Source of the DNA: Ignavibacteriales bacterium UBA1304
Lineage (GTDB): Bacteria > Bacteroidota > Ignavibacteria > Ignavibacteriales > Ignavibacteriaceae
DNA: 64,000 nucleotides
Direction: 5' to 3'
NCBI GenBank assembly: GCA_002307295.1
Contig: DBTY01000034.1
Coordinates: 62,001-126,000 of the forward strand
Program-made: the position numbers and the translations under genes
Notes under the pieces: generated by a model
What the model was told of the DNA's origin: nothing
The model's database searches: none
The model's input: the letters and a program-made list of their open reading frames with translations, nothing else
Shown: positions 36,416-45,895 of the stretch, piece after piece
How the letters are laid out: the number at the start of each line of letters is the position of its first letter
Position numbering within the stretch: the first letter of the stretch is position 1

Positions 36416-36613
36416 TTATTTGGATTCGCCTGGGCCTTTTCTTTCAGCTTTAACATTCTGAACGTCTTGTCTGATTTCCTGAGCTAATTTTCTTAATTCG
36501 CCCAAACCTTTTCTTAAACGAGTGCCTGCTGCGGCTTGTTCTTTTTCATAAAACTTGGAAAAATCTATTTCAAGATTTTTTACTGCTTCTACAAGTTCTT
36601 CATATTTTTGCAT
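36416..36613 (-). CDS. Histone H1-like small protein
   Basis: 65 residues, strongly helical and basic toward the C-terminus. FYEKEQAAAGTRLRKGLGEL and the following RKLAQEIRQDVQ match the bacterial histone H1-like (Hc1-type) small proteins seen in Bacteroidota and relatives, thought to bind DNA. It is monocistronic with its own terminator, which suggests high expression. Ends in a short GPGESK tail. Confidence 0.8.
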   Translation of the reverse strand: MQKYEELVEAVKNLEIDFSKFYEKEQAAAGTRLRKGLGELRKLAQEIRQDVQNVKAERKGPGESK

Positions 36614-36653
36614 TTTGTTTGTTCCTTCTAATTATTGTTTGTGATTATTTTGG

Positions 36654-38645
36654 TTATTTAGAATTTTCCAGGACAATTTCTGCAATGTCCTTTATTTCAA
36701 TTTCTTCCTGTTTATTAAATTTCTTAACTCCGTCATTCAACATAGTCATACAAAATGGACACGCAGAAGCTATCATATTAGCGTTGGTTTCTACAGCTTC
36801 TTTTGTTCTTTCCTCATTTATTCGCCCTCCTTCTTCATCTTCAAGAAACATCCTTCCCCCTCCGGCTCCGCAGCAAAATCCTCTGCTTTTATTTCTTTTC
36901 ATCTCTACAAGTTCAATTCCCGGAATTTTGCTTATAGATTCCCTTGGCGCGTCATAAACATTATTATATCTGCCAAGATAACATGAATCGTGGTACGTTA
37001 CTATAGCTTTGTCGTTTTTTTCTTTCAGTTCAATCTTTTTTTCTTCTATAAGCTTTTCTATCATTTCAGTATGGTGCAGTACTTCATAATTTCCGCCAAA
37101 CTGTTTAAATTCATTTTTTAACGAATTATAACAATGAGGACAGGCCGTAACTATTTTTTTTACGTTATACTTATTCAAAGTTTCTATGTTTTGTTGAACT
37201 AACGTCTGAGCCAGATATTCATTGCCCAATCTTCTGGCGGTATCTCCGTTGCATTTTTCTTCAACTCCTAAAATACCAAAACTAATATCCGCTTTTTGCA
37301 TTAGTTTTGCAAACGATTGAGAAACCTTTTTATACCGGGCGTCAAACGATCCTGCGCATCCAACCCAAAATAATATATCGCAATCAGGGTTTTCAGCTAA
37401 TGTTTTGATTCCAAGTCCTTCAGCCCAGTCTGCTCGTTCTGCCTGGCTAAACGGCCATGGATTATAGTTCGTTTCAAGATTCTTAAATACGCTGTTTAAT
37501 TGAGCCGGAAATTGTGATTCTGTTAAGACTAAATTTCTCCTTAAATCGACAATCGTTTCTACATGCTCAATTGTTACGGGACACTCCTCTACGCACGCGT
37601 TACAAGTTGTACATTGCCATAAGCTATTATCGGAAATAAAATCGTGAATTAAAGAGCCATTTGAAACTTTTTCGCTATTTTTTAAAATATCCGGAGCTTT
37701 TTCAAAAGTTCTTTTCCGTACGCTTACTATTATATCTCTTGGAGATAATTGTTTGCCGACTGTAGCCGCGGGGCAAACCGAAGTACAACGTCCGCATTCC
37801 GTACAACTATAACCATCCAGCAATTGCTTCCATGTTAATTGCTCTATGTCGGCAACTCCGTATGTTTCAGCGTTTTCATCCGCTAAGTCTAACGGTTTTA
37901 AAACGTTTTTTTCTTCTGCCAATTTAGATAAGAACACGTTTGGGATTGACGCTAATATGTGCAAATGCTTTGAATATGGAAGATAGTTTAGAAATCCTAA
38001 CACAAAAACAACGTGCATCCACCAAAACGTTTCATACATTACGCTGGAACAATTAGAGCAAGAGCCATAAAAAACGGAACTTAACCAAAATGAAACAGGC
38101 CGTATCTCATATTCTGAAAGAACAAAATTTTGTTTTGCAATATGAGCGCTATTCTGCCCAAACATCGCAAGCACAACAAACAGTATCCAAACTAATATAA
38201 CAGCCGCGTCAATCCTTCCCGCTTTATCTACATTAAGTCTGGGAACTTTAACGATAAATCGCCTGAAAAGCGAATATAAGACTGCAAATATAACCAGGAC
38301 TCCAAATACATCTTCAATAATCGTTATTGCCGAATAAAACGCGCCAAGGAACGATAAGTTAAACGGCGAATAAAATCCCTGACAAACAGACTCTGCAATA
38401 GCGAATAAAAACAGAACAAAGCCCCAGAAAATAAGAAAATGTAAAGAACCGCTTAAGGGTTCGCGGAACAGTTTAGTTTGAACCAAAGCAATTTTAAAAA
38501 CATTTTTTATCCTTTCATTATAATTACCAGTTCTGTTTTCCTTTTGCCCTACAGAAAGGTAATTTATCAGCCTAATACAGTTCTTTATAAAGAAAGATAG
38601 CGCCAAAATGAATAAGAATATGAATAATATGTTTTTAATTTGCAT
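36654..38645 (-). CDS. Membrane iron-sulfur oxidoreductase (heterodisulfide-reductase-like)
   Basis: 663 residues. An N-terminal membrane part with about five to six helices (NarI/cytochrome-b-like, 1-225) is fused to a ferredoxin domain with two 4Fe-4S sites (CTECGRCTSVCP at 281-292, CTTCNACVEECP at 345-356) and two CCG (cysteine-rich) domains (CPHCYNSLKNEF, HDSCYLGRYN, CCGAGGGRMF). Such fusions pass electrons between the quinone pool and a cytoplasmic partner, often electron-transfer flavoprotein; the partner is not in this window. Member of the HdrD/GlpC-like family. Confidence 0.87.
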   Translation of the reverse strand: MQIKNILFIFLFILALSFFIKNCIRLINYLSVGQKENRTGNYNERIKNVFKIALVQTKLFREPLSGSLHFLIFWGFVLFLFAIAESVCQGFYSPFNLSFLGAFYSAITIIEDVFGVLVIFAVLYSLFRRFIVKVPRLNVDKAGRIDAAVILVWILFVVLAMFGQNSAHIAKQNFVLSEYEIRPVSFWLSSVFYGSCSNCSSVMYETFWWMHVVFVLGFLNYLPYSKHLHILASIPNVFLSKLAEEKNVLKPLDLADENAETYGVADIEQLTWKQLLDGYSCTECGRCTSVCPAATVGKQLSPRDIIVSVRKRTFEKAPDILKNSEKVSNGSLIHDFISDNSLWQCTTCNACVEECPVTIEHVETIVDLRRNLVLTESQFPAQLNSVFKNLETNYNPWPFSQAERADWAEGLGIKTLAENPDCDILFWVGCAGSFDARYKKVSQSFAKLMQKADISFGILGVEEKCNGDTARRLGNEYLAQTLVQQNIETLNKYNVKKIVTACPHCYNSLKNEFKQFGGNYEVLHHTEMIEKLIEEKKIELKEKNDKAIVTYHDSCYLGRYNNVYDAPRESISKIPGIELVEMKRNKSRGFCCGAGGGRMFLEDEEGGRINEERTKEAVETNANMIASACPFCMTMLNDGVKKFNKQEEIEIKDIAEIVLENSK

Positions 38646-38668
38646 CAGTGAAAATCTGATTTAAATCG

Positions 38669-38696
38669 TAGAGACACGGCAAAAGCCGTGCCTCTA
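38669..38696. repeat. Palindrome tagag-a-cacggc / gccgtg-c-ctcta
   Basis: Twelve-position stem with one mismatch and an aaaa loop between bioY and the iron-sulfur gene. It is downstream of bioY and could end its transcript, but no T-run follows; it resembles dispersed intergenic palindromes. Confidence 0.6.
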
Positions 38697-38723
38697 TGAC
38701 AAAAAGAAACCTTTTATACTTAG

Positions 38724-39299
38724 TTATTTATAATTTTTTTTAATAGCGCAATAAATTGAGGAAGCTGCGAATACTTTTACGGCAGTCCAAAATGAAAAGA
38801 CTAAAGCGCCGTATTTAATAGCATCTGAAATGTTGTTGAGGAAGAAAATGCCTAAGCAGAAAGCTCCAGTTAGATTAATTACAATTTCGCCTAAAAACAT
38901 AGCAAAAGCTACGCTTATATAGCTTTTGTTTTTTTCAACAATAAAACCTGTTACAAATGCGCCAATTGGGAAAGCTAACAAATATCCTCCAGTAGGGCCT
39001 AATAAATCAGCAATTCCAAGCGAGAACCCTCCGGTCTGAGCAAAAACTGGCAGTCCCATAACGCCAAGGCCTAAATATAACATTTGGCTGTATGCTCCTT
39101 TTTTAGAACCAAGCAGAGCTCCCGAAAGAACAACAAAGAGAGTCTGTAGCGTAAACGGAACCGGTTTTGCCGGTATAGCAACCTGCGCTGCAACAGCAGT
39201 TAATATAGCAAACGATATTATGCCAAGCAGCTTATTAGACATAATTTTGGATATGCCCAAAGCAGTCTTATTTGTTTTTATACTTTCGGATGTATTCAT
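38724..39299 (-). CDS. bioY: Biotin transporter BioY
   Basis: S-component of an ECF-type biotin uptake system, 191 residues with about six membrane helices. VPFTLQTLFVVLSGALLGSK and GLPVFAQTGG, then LLGPTGGYLLAFPIGAF, are BioY signatures. No bioM/bioN ATPase genes adjacent, so it may use a shared energising module or work alone. Biotin ligase birA lies at the window end but is not linked. Confidence 0.92.
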   Translation of the reverse strand: MNTSESIKTNKTALGISKIMSNKLLGIISFAILTAVAAQVAIPAKPVPFTLQTLFVVLSGALLGSKKGAYSQMLYLGLGVMGLPVFAQTGGFSLGIADLLGPTGGYLLAFPIGAFVTGFIVEKNKSYISVAFAMFLGEIVINLTGAFCLGIFFLNNISDAIKYGALVFSFWTAVKVFAASSIYCAIKKNYK

Positions 39300-39459
39300 A
39301 ATAAACCTCTAATTAGAATAACGCCTTAAGATTAATTTCTGTAAAAAACAGAGTCTTTAACTTTGAGAGGTACAAATATGCCTATTGTAGCTTGAAAAGT
39401 CAAGAAATTAAAAGTTGAGGACGTTTTGTAAACGACTTCTTATTATAAAAGACTAACGC

Positions 39460-42400
39460 TTATTTTAACAATAACATTTTCTTTACCGCAAAATATCCGC
39501 CGGCTTTGATAGTATAAAAATAAACACCGCTGCCAAGTCTTGAAGCGTCAAACTCTACGCTGTGACTGCCTGCTGCAAGTTCTTTATTTACTAAAGTCGC
39601 TACTTCTTTACCAAGTATATCGTAAATTTTTAATTCGACTACAGCCTGTTTAGGCAAATCGTAACTGATGATTGTAGAAGGATTAAAAGGATTTGGGTAA
39701 TTTGCGTAAAGCGCAAATTTCTTAGGCATAGCGTCGCTTTTTGTCGAGTCCGTTTTTACCGCGTCAATATAATCCCCTACTACAAAAGCCGGTTCAAGAA
39801 CCCATTCGTGATTTAGCCCCTGGTTGCTTACAAATTGTATCTTTACATCAAATTTAGCCGGATCAGTTTTTGTTATTTCGCTTAAATCAGCTGTTAATAC
39901 AGAAACTAATCGGTCTGTATTATCTACGATCGCTTTCAATTCTATCCAGGTTTGAGAGTTACTGTTTTTTACGAGTACTTTATTTTTCGTTAAATCCAAA
40001 TTGACTTTGGAAAACTTTATAATAATCCTACTTGATTCTCCTTTCTCTAATTTGCTACAAGTAGCATTTTTTGAATTATATATCCTAATCAAATCTAAAT
40101 TTGGCGGCAGTTCATAAGTAGCGTCTGTCTTTGGGATAAAATCTAGTTTCAAAGTCCCTTTACCCCTTATTCCATTAACAGTATAATAATTATTATTAAT
40201 AACGCAATGATACAACCCAGTAGAAAGTTTCATTATTGGAACCTTATAAAGAGTATCAGTTTTTAGCAAATTGTTAGCGTTGTCATATATACTATATATC
40301 GACATTTGATTGTCGTAAATTCTTTGTTCGTTAAGCTGGCCAGTGAAATTTGCATAATTTTGCAAACCATCATCTGTTACAATCATCGTAAAACATGGAG
40401 CAATCGCGCCATCACCAAATGTAAGCGTTCCATTATTAGGCGAAACGTAATCATAAATGGGATTTGTTGAGAACATATTTGAACAAACAGCAACGCTATC
40501 ATTATGATATCTCATATAACCTGTCTCAAGCGTTACGTTTGATTTAGTAGAATCGTAGCAGATCACAGCAGCTGAAATTTCATACTCTTTTTCAGTTTCA
40601 GGTGAAATATATAATTCGCCAGTCCAGGTCGGGGTTTGTATTGACTCGCCAGATATATAAGTCATGTAACTACTGCCTGCCGTATCAAAAATAAAAGGGA
40701 CAAAATATGCATCTGTAGTTCCATTAAAAGAAGACAGCGTAATCTTGATATTTTGTTTTATCAGCTTTTCCTTCAAATTCGTAAGGTTTACATCTGCATT
40801 AAGTCCGCTGAATAAAGGATACTGTATCAGCCTGACTTTATATCCAGTATTTATATCATTTTGAAATTGAGTAGTTTTAATTTTATAAGCGCTTGAAAGA
40901 TTTGAGAATTTAACATTATCGCTTGGCGGAATTATAAATGAATTTCCAATTTGATAGCCGTCATAATTATGCGCAAGGAATATATAATTCTTTGAGTTTT
41001 TTTGTTCCCTAACAAGATTCCCTGTTTCATCTACTCCATTGAATTTTATGTTATTAACCGCGTCAGTTGAATTAATATTCCTCGTTGCATATTTATTAAC
41101 TTCAACGCTGTCAATCATTACAAAAGATATTTCTCCATTACCGCCATTTACTTCTGCAACAGTCATGAAATTACTCCATATATTATACAGGCCATTTCGT
41201 ATAACCATTTCATATCTGTACAAATCTCCATCTTCAGTATTATTATTTACTACATAAGTATTATCTTTACTAAACACGATACAAAAATTTACAGGTTTAT
41301 CAAAGCTAAGAACTAACCGGGAAAGTTTTACAAAAGCCCATGGGAGAAGCAAAGTATCTTTTGAACCTGAAATCTGAATATTCCCGCCAAAAGCGTTTGA
41401 AATAGGCTCTGTTCCGCTTAAATTTGAATTATTTGCCGTTAACGCAAATAAAATTTTCTTTACTTCGCCCGGCTGAAGAGAAAAGCTGTTATCAGAAGAA
41501 GCAATATCAATACCAGTTTTTAATCCTGATATTTTAACATTATAGTTTTGTACAGACGTATATTTATTGATAATTTCAATAGTATCGACTTTATTCCAGA
41601 CATTTTGGATAACAGTATCCAGACCGAAGCTTACTTTAGCAGGTATCGCAAAAGTCGAGACTGAAATAGCTTTAAAAGCATCAACCCTGCCGCTTCCCTG
41701 CGCCATAACGTCTAATCCAAGATTTTTTGCTGAAGTCATTATAGCGGATTTAATCATCTGCGGCGTCCAGTCCTTATGCATATGCTTTAATAAAGCGCAG
41801 ACTCCAGCTACATGAGGCGAAGCCATTGACGTGCCGCTATATGAAGCATAACCGGAATTGAGAACTGAAGAAGTTATATCAACTCCTGGAGCCAACACTT
41901 CCGGTTTAATGGAATAACAGCCCCTACTCGGTCCTTTTGAGCTGAAATAAGCTAATTCATCGCTTTTATCCGTAGCCCCTACAGTTATTGCCTGTTCAGC
42001 GGTTCCCGGACTTCCAATAGTTTGATATTCCCATGAATTGCCCGCAGCAATACAAAACGTTACGCCAAGACTGACAGCATTATTTACCGCCGTTGATATA
42101 GGATCCTCTGAGTTGCCATAACCGCCAAGACTCATATTTGCAACGTCAACTTTATCGCTATAATCATTGTCATCATTAGGATCTACAGCTCTTTCTATGC
42201 CTTTAATTACATTCGTTTCGGTTCCATTTCCATTAGAGCCCAGAACTTTAAATGCCATTAATAAAGCCTTTGGGGCTACTCCTTTAATAACGCTGTTATT
42301 ACCAGCTACAATGCCCGCCACATGCGTACCGTGCCCTGCGTCATCCATTGGATCTGCGTCGTTATTAACAAAGTCATATCCGCCAATAACTTTATAACCT

Positions 42401-43038
42401 TTGCCAAATCCTCCGCCTAACGCAGGATGCATATAGTCTATGCCTGTATCAATTATGCCTACGATAACGCTATCTCCTTCGTCGCCGTATTTTGCCCATA
42501 CGGAATCCGCGCCAATTATATGTACGCTTTCCTTTAGATTAGCCGTTACTTTTTTATCAATATATACCCGCTTTACATAATCAAGCGAAGCAATATCGGC
42601 AAGTATTGCCCGCGATATTGTAAGGCTTGCGCCGTTAAATAGTTTGTGGAATTCACATTTTTTATATGGGGCTATTAAATTTGTATTATATATTTTCTGG
42701 GCCTTTTCGTGTAAGGTCATAATATCAGAAGACAGTTGCGCCTGCTTGACGCTATACTGCGCGGGACTCATTTTTGCAAGTCCTTTTGCCTTAGCCTGAA
42801 CAAACATTGGAGGATCTTTAAACTCGACAATTACGTCAAGCTGTTTCGTCATATCGTTATCAATCACAAAAGTAGAATCGTTTTTTGTAAACGTCTGGTA
42901 TAAATGCCCTGGCTGCTGCTTAACCATCACGGTCTTTTTTGACTGGTCTGTTTTGATCTTATTAATCGTTTGCGGGAAAATGTTTGAAACGATAAAAAGC
43001 GCGGAAATTAATATAAACGTTCTCACCCTTAAATACAT
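39460..43038 (-). CDS. Secreted subtilisin-like protease with T9SS sorting domain
   Basis: 1192-residue S8 serine protease exported through the outer membrane. Signal peptide about 1-23, an inhibitor-I9-like propeptide about 65-160, then the catalytic triad Asp197 (IIDTGIDYMHPAL), His236 (GHGTHVAGIVAG) and Ser404 (GTSMASPHVAG) with the oxyanion Asn334 (AAGNS). About 600 residues of beta-rich modules follow, with Fn3-like stretches. The last 85 residues are a type IX secretion (Por) sorting domain: ANYPNPFNPSTIISYDL, ELKIYDILGKEVATL and GVYFYTIKAG. The C-terminal domain would be removed on export. Monocistronic. Confidence 0.93.
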   Translation of the reverse strand: MYLRVRTFILISALFIVSNIFPQTINKIKTDQSKKTVMVKQQPGHLYQTFTKNDSTFVIDNDMTKQLDVIVEFKDPPMFVQAKAKGLAKMSPAQYSVKQAQLSSDIMTLHEKAQKIYNTNLIAPYKKCEFHKLFNGASLTISRAILADIASLDYVKRVYIDKKVTANLKESVHIIGADSVWAKYGDEGDSVIVGIIDTGIDYMHPALGGGFGKGYKVIGGYDFVNNDADPMDDAGHGTHVAGIVAGNNSVIKGVAPKALLMAFKVLGSNGNGTETNVIKGIERAVDPNDDNDYSDKVDVANMSLGGYGNSEDPISTAVNNAVSLGVTFCIAAGNSWEYQTIGSPGTAEQAITVGATDKSDELAYFSSKGPSRGCYSIKPEVLAPGVDITSSVLNSGYASYSGTSMASPHVAGVCALLKHMHKDWTPQMIKSAIMTSAKNLGLDVMAQGSGRVDAFKAISVSTFAIPAKVSFGLDTVIQNVWNKVDTIEIINKYTSVQNYNVKISGLKTGIDIASSDNSFSLQPGEVKKILFALTANNSNLSGTEPISNAFGGNIQISGSKDTLLLPWAFVKLSRLVLSFDKPVNFCIVFSKDNTYVVNNNTEDGDLYRYEMVIRNGLYNIWSNFMTVAEVNGGNGEISFVMIDSVEVNKYATRNINSTDAVNNIKFNGVDETGNLVREQKNSKNYIFLAHNYDGYQIGNSFIIPPSDNVKFSNLSSAYKIKTTQFQNDINTGYKVRLIQYPLFSGLNADVNLTNLKEKLIKQNIKITLSSFNGTTDAYFVPFIFDTAGSSYMTYISGESIQTPTWTGELYISPETEKEYEISAAVICYDSTKSNVTLETGYMRYHNDSVAVCSNMFSTNPIYDYVSPNNGTLTFGDGAIAPCFTMIVTDDGLQNYANFTGQLNEQRIYDNQMSIYSIYDNANNLLKTDTLYKVPIMKLSTGLYHCVINNNYYTVNGIRGKGTLKLDFIPKTDATYELPPNLDLIRIYNSKNATCSKLEKGESSRIIIKFSKVNLDLTKNKVLVKNSNSQTWIELKAIVDNTDRLVSVLTADLSEITKTDPAKFDVKIQFVSNQGLNHEWVLEPAFVVGDYIDAVKTDSTKSDAMPKKFALYANYPNPFNPSTIISYDLPKQAVVELKIYDILGKEVATLVNKELAAGSHSVEFDASRLGSGVYFYTIKAGGYFAVKKMLLLK

Positions 43039-43216
43039 AACCTCTCCTGTTTTATATTTAGTAGAAATAGTAGTTCTGCAAATATTTTTTTACTTAGGCA
43101 AATTCAATTATCACATAAAAGTTATTTGCTTAAGAAATATTTTATATAAATATAGCTTTATAAAAATAAACTTTCAAGAGTAAAAATAGGTTAATATTTT
43201 AGATTTTTGATAAAAC

Positions 43217-43253
43217 AAAAACGGTTATCAGCGCTAAGCCAATAACCGTTTTT
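43217..43253 (-). terminator. Terminator of the radical SAM gene
   Basis: aaaaacggttat and ataaccgttttt form a perfect 12-bp stem around 13 bases, 36 bp past the stop of the gene at 43290, with T-runs on the minus strand. Confidence 0.8.
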
Positions 43254-43289
43254 AATCTTTAAGACTAAACAGAACTTATCTTAATTTAA

Positions 43290-44501
43290 TTACTGTTTGT
43301 TAACAGAACGCAAGAACGAGCCAAATTGTTTTTGTTCTTCCAAGCGGCATGACCATACAAGCTCTCCGTTCCAGACTGTTATATCAGGGCATCCGTCGCA
43401 CATGCTTTGTCTTCCGTCTTCCATAAAGTCAACCGGCTGAATAATCATTATTGACTGCATATACGCTTTGTTAAACAGCCTGAAAGGATTTTTCAGCATA
43501 GCCAAAGTAGCTTTACGCAGCCCTTTATCAAAAGGCCACAAAAATAACATAGCGGCTCTGCCCATGCTAGTTAAGTTAGGCGCCGCATAAGACATATATT
43601 TACCAGTAAATAAATGATTAGCGACCATCACCAGTTCCATGAACTTTGCGCCTACGTGTCCATAAATTTTCTTTTTTGTTCCAATTCTTTCAGTAAGAAG
43701 CCATTTAAGCGAATCAACTTTTTCAGTTCCATTTAAATAAGCGGCCGGGGAAAAATCGGGAAATTTTTCTCTGATTTTTTTCACAACGTCTGTAGAAAGA
43801 ATATCGACTTTTCTTTCCGCGTCTGTATGATAAGATATTTTTTGCCAGTCTACTTTCTTTCCGCCGGCATACCAGTCAAAAGGCATAGACGGCACTATAT
43901 AACGGTAGCATATAAAAACCATCGTCTGGACAATATCAATATTATCCTGCGCCCATTTTACTAATTCAGGCACATACTGTATTGTATCTTCATAAATAGT
44001 AGAATTGAACGAGCAGGAAATTCCGCCCGCGTCTGCCACCATTTTTGCAAAACTATAACGCAGTTCATTTAACTGTATTTCATTTTTCCCTTTCCACTGG
44101 CTCGCTCTTCCCTGTTTGCTATCAACGTGAAAAGTAAACCCGGCCACTCCGACCGTTTTTAATTTGCCTAATAATTCTTTAGTAAGAGCTACTCCGTTCG
44201 TATTAACAATCGGTTTTAGTCCGCGACGCTTAACGTCTTTAACAATTTCAAGAATATCAGGATGAAGAAGCGGATCTCCTCCAGTAATGGAAATACAATC
44301 AGAATTACGTTTTGCCTGAAATACGTCCAATTCTTTTTTTACTTCTTCAAGCGTTTTGTGCGAATCTTTTTTGTTTTCGCGGTAACAGCCGTCGCACGCA
44401 AGATTGCACATAGAAGTCGGTTCAAGCCATGAGATTGCATTATCAGGCAATGTCCATGGCAACCGGTATAGTTCTCTGTGGTTGATTATCACATCTGACA
44501 T
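43290..44501 (-). CDS. Radical SAM protein, function unknown
   Basis: 403 residues from an ATG with a GAGG site six bases upstream (a TTG lies one codon before). The 4Fe-4S cluster motif is CNLACDGC (about 32-39); ISITGGDPLLHPDIL is the SAM-binding GGE-like strand (here GGD). A C-terminal Cys group, MCDGCPDITVWNGELVWSC, resembles part of a SPASM-type auxiliary cluster site. About 100 residues between (YGHVGAKFMELVMVANHLF) contain hydrophobic helices, which suggests a lipid-like or membrane-near substrate; that is inference. Monocistronic, no peptide substrate gene nearby. Confidence 0.82.
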   Translation of the reverse strand: MSDVIINHRELYRLPWTLPDNAISWLEPTSMCNLACDGCYRENKKDSHKTLEEVKKELDVFQAKRNSDCISITGGDPLLHPDILEIVKDVKRRGLKPIVNTNGVALTKELLGKLKTVGVAGFTFHVDSKQGRASQWKGKNEIQLNELRYSFAKMVADAGGISCSFNSTIYEDTIQYVPELVKWAQDNIDIVQTMVFICYRYIVPSMPFDWYAGGKKVDWQKISYHTDAERKVDILSTDVVKKIREKFPDFSPAAYLNGTEKVDSLKWLLTERIGTKKKIYGHVGAKFMELVMVANHLFTGKYMSYAAPNLTSMGRAAMLFLWPFDKGLRKATLAMLKNPFRLFNKAYMQSIMIIQPVDFMEDGRQSMCDGCPDITVWNGELVWSCRLEEQKQFGSFLRSVNKQ

Positions 44502-44732
44502 CAAATACCTCGTTTAATAATAAAAAAACTAATAATGGAACCAAACGCTTATATTATATTTGCCCAAAACATATGGCAAATTTATTTAATTTCTATCTAT
44601 CAAACAAAGTCATAATTTTGGGGATTATATTTATAGTCTTTCTTAAACACTTCTATATCCTAATAGAAACAGACTAATTTTCCGTTACTATTTCGATTAA
44701 GAAATTATAATATGCCGCAATTTATTTTATAA

Positions 44733-45683
44733 TTAATAACTGCTTGCTTCAGTTAAGCGAGCTATTGTTTCTGCAGATAATTTCAATTCAGCCGCCTGAA
44801 TAAGCGAGTTTAATTGCGAAATATTTGTAGCGCTTGCAATAGGCGATGTTACCGAAGGACGAGCTAATAGCCATGCTATTGCAATTGCGGCCTGAGTAGT
44901 ATTGTATTCAGCCGCCGTTTCGTCAAGAGCTTTAAGAATTTTAAAACCTCTGGCGTCTAAATATTTTTTTGTGCCTGCGCCTCTTTGGCTTTTTGAAAAA
45001 TCCTCTTCCAATCTGTACTTGCCTGTAAGAAAACCGCTTGCCAAAGAGTAATAGCTTATTACGCCAATTTGTTCGTCCAAACAAATTTTTTCTAGTTCTT
45101 TTTCGTACCCTTCGCGATCATATAAATTATAACAGGGCTGAAGAGATTCATAGCGGGGATACCCATTTTTTTCGCTTGCTTCAAGCGAGGCTTTAAAGCG
45201 TTCCGGAGTAAGGTTTGAAGCTCCAATAAAGCGAACTTTCCCTTCCTTAATTAACTCTGAATATATTTCTAATGTTTCTTCAACCGGCGTTCCGGCGTCG
45301 TCCTGATGCGTTTGATACAAATCAATATAATCCGTTTGAAGACGGTTTAAAGAATCGTTAACGGCTTTTCTAATGTAGTTTTTAGAGAGGTCGACTTTTC
45401 CCTGCCCCATATCCGAGCCGACTTTAGTAGCAATAATAACGGAGCTTCTGTTTTTACGTTCCTTTAGCCACTTGCCAATAATAGTTTCAGACTCGCCACC
45501 AATGTTGCCGGGTTTCCAACTCGAGTAAACGTCGGCCGTATCTATGGTATTGAAACCAGCGGCTACAAGAGCGTCCAATAATTCAAATGATCTTTTTTCG
45601 TCTACAGTCCATCCAAAAACATTTCCTCCGAATGTGACGGGCGAAAATTTAAGCGAAGATTTCCCTAACTGTTTTGTTTGCAT
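44733..45683 (-). CDS. Aldo/keto reductase
   Basis: NADPH-dependent carbonyl reductase of the AKR superfamily, 316 residues, TIM barrel. The catalytic tetrad is Asp48, Tyr53 (DTADVYSSW), Lys87 (IATKVGS) and His126 (YQTHQDD). The wording fits the YajO/AKR11-AKR13-like branch. It is monocistronic, with 212 bp separating it from the efflux permease gene on the same strand. Confidence 0.93.
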   Translation of the reverse strand: MQTKQLGKSSLKFSPVTFGGNVFGWTVDEKRSFELLDALVAAGFNTIDTADVYSSWKPGNIGGESETIIGKWLKERKNRSSVIIATKVGSDMGQGKVDLSKNYIRKAVNDSLNRLQTDYIDLYQTHQDDAGTPVEETLEIYSELIKEGKVRFIGASNLTPERFKASLEASEKNGYPRYESLQPCYNLYDREGYEKELEKICLDEQIGVISYYSLASGFLTGKYRLEEDFSKSQRGAGTKKYLDARGFKILKALDETAAEYNTTQAAIAIAWLLARPSVTSPIASATNISQLNSLIQAAELKLSAETIARLTEASSY

Positions 45684-45811
45684 AACGATCCCTATTTGTT
45701 ATTACGTAAATAATAAATTACTGTCAAAACCTTAACGGAAAAACAACTCCGTTTAATAAAAATATTACTTATACAATCGGAATAATGCAATATAGGAAAT
45801 TATATACAAAA

Positions 45812-45844
45812 TAGTCCGTCGGGTAACGAATACCCAACGGACTA
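45812..45844 (-). terminator. Terminator of the efflux operon
   Basis: tagtccgt and acggacta with an inner gggt/accc stem, 51 bp past the RND permease stop; on the minus strand a TATTTTGTAT run follows. Confidence 0.75.
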
Positions 45845-45895
45845 AATATAAATAGATTTACTGAGCAATGCTAAAAAAAGGATATTACGATTTTA

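Noticed and set aside
39300..39459. Possible riboswitch before bioY
   Set aside because: The 160-bp leader shows no conserved fold that I recognise; only a loose promoter-like TTGACT.
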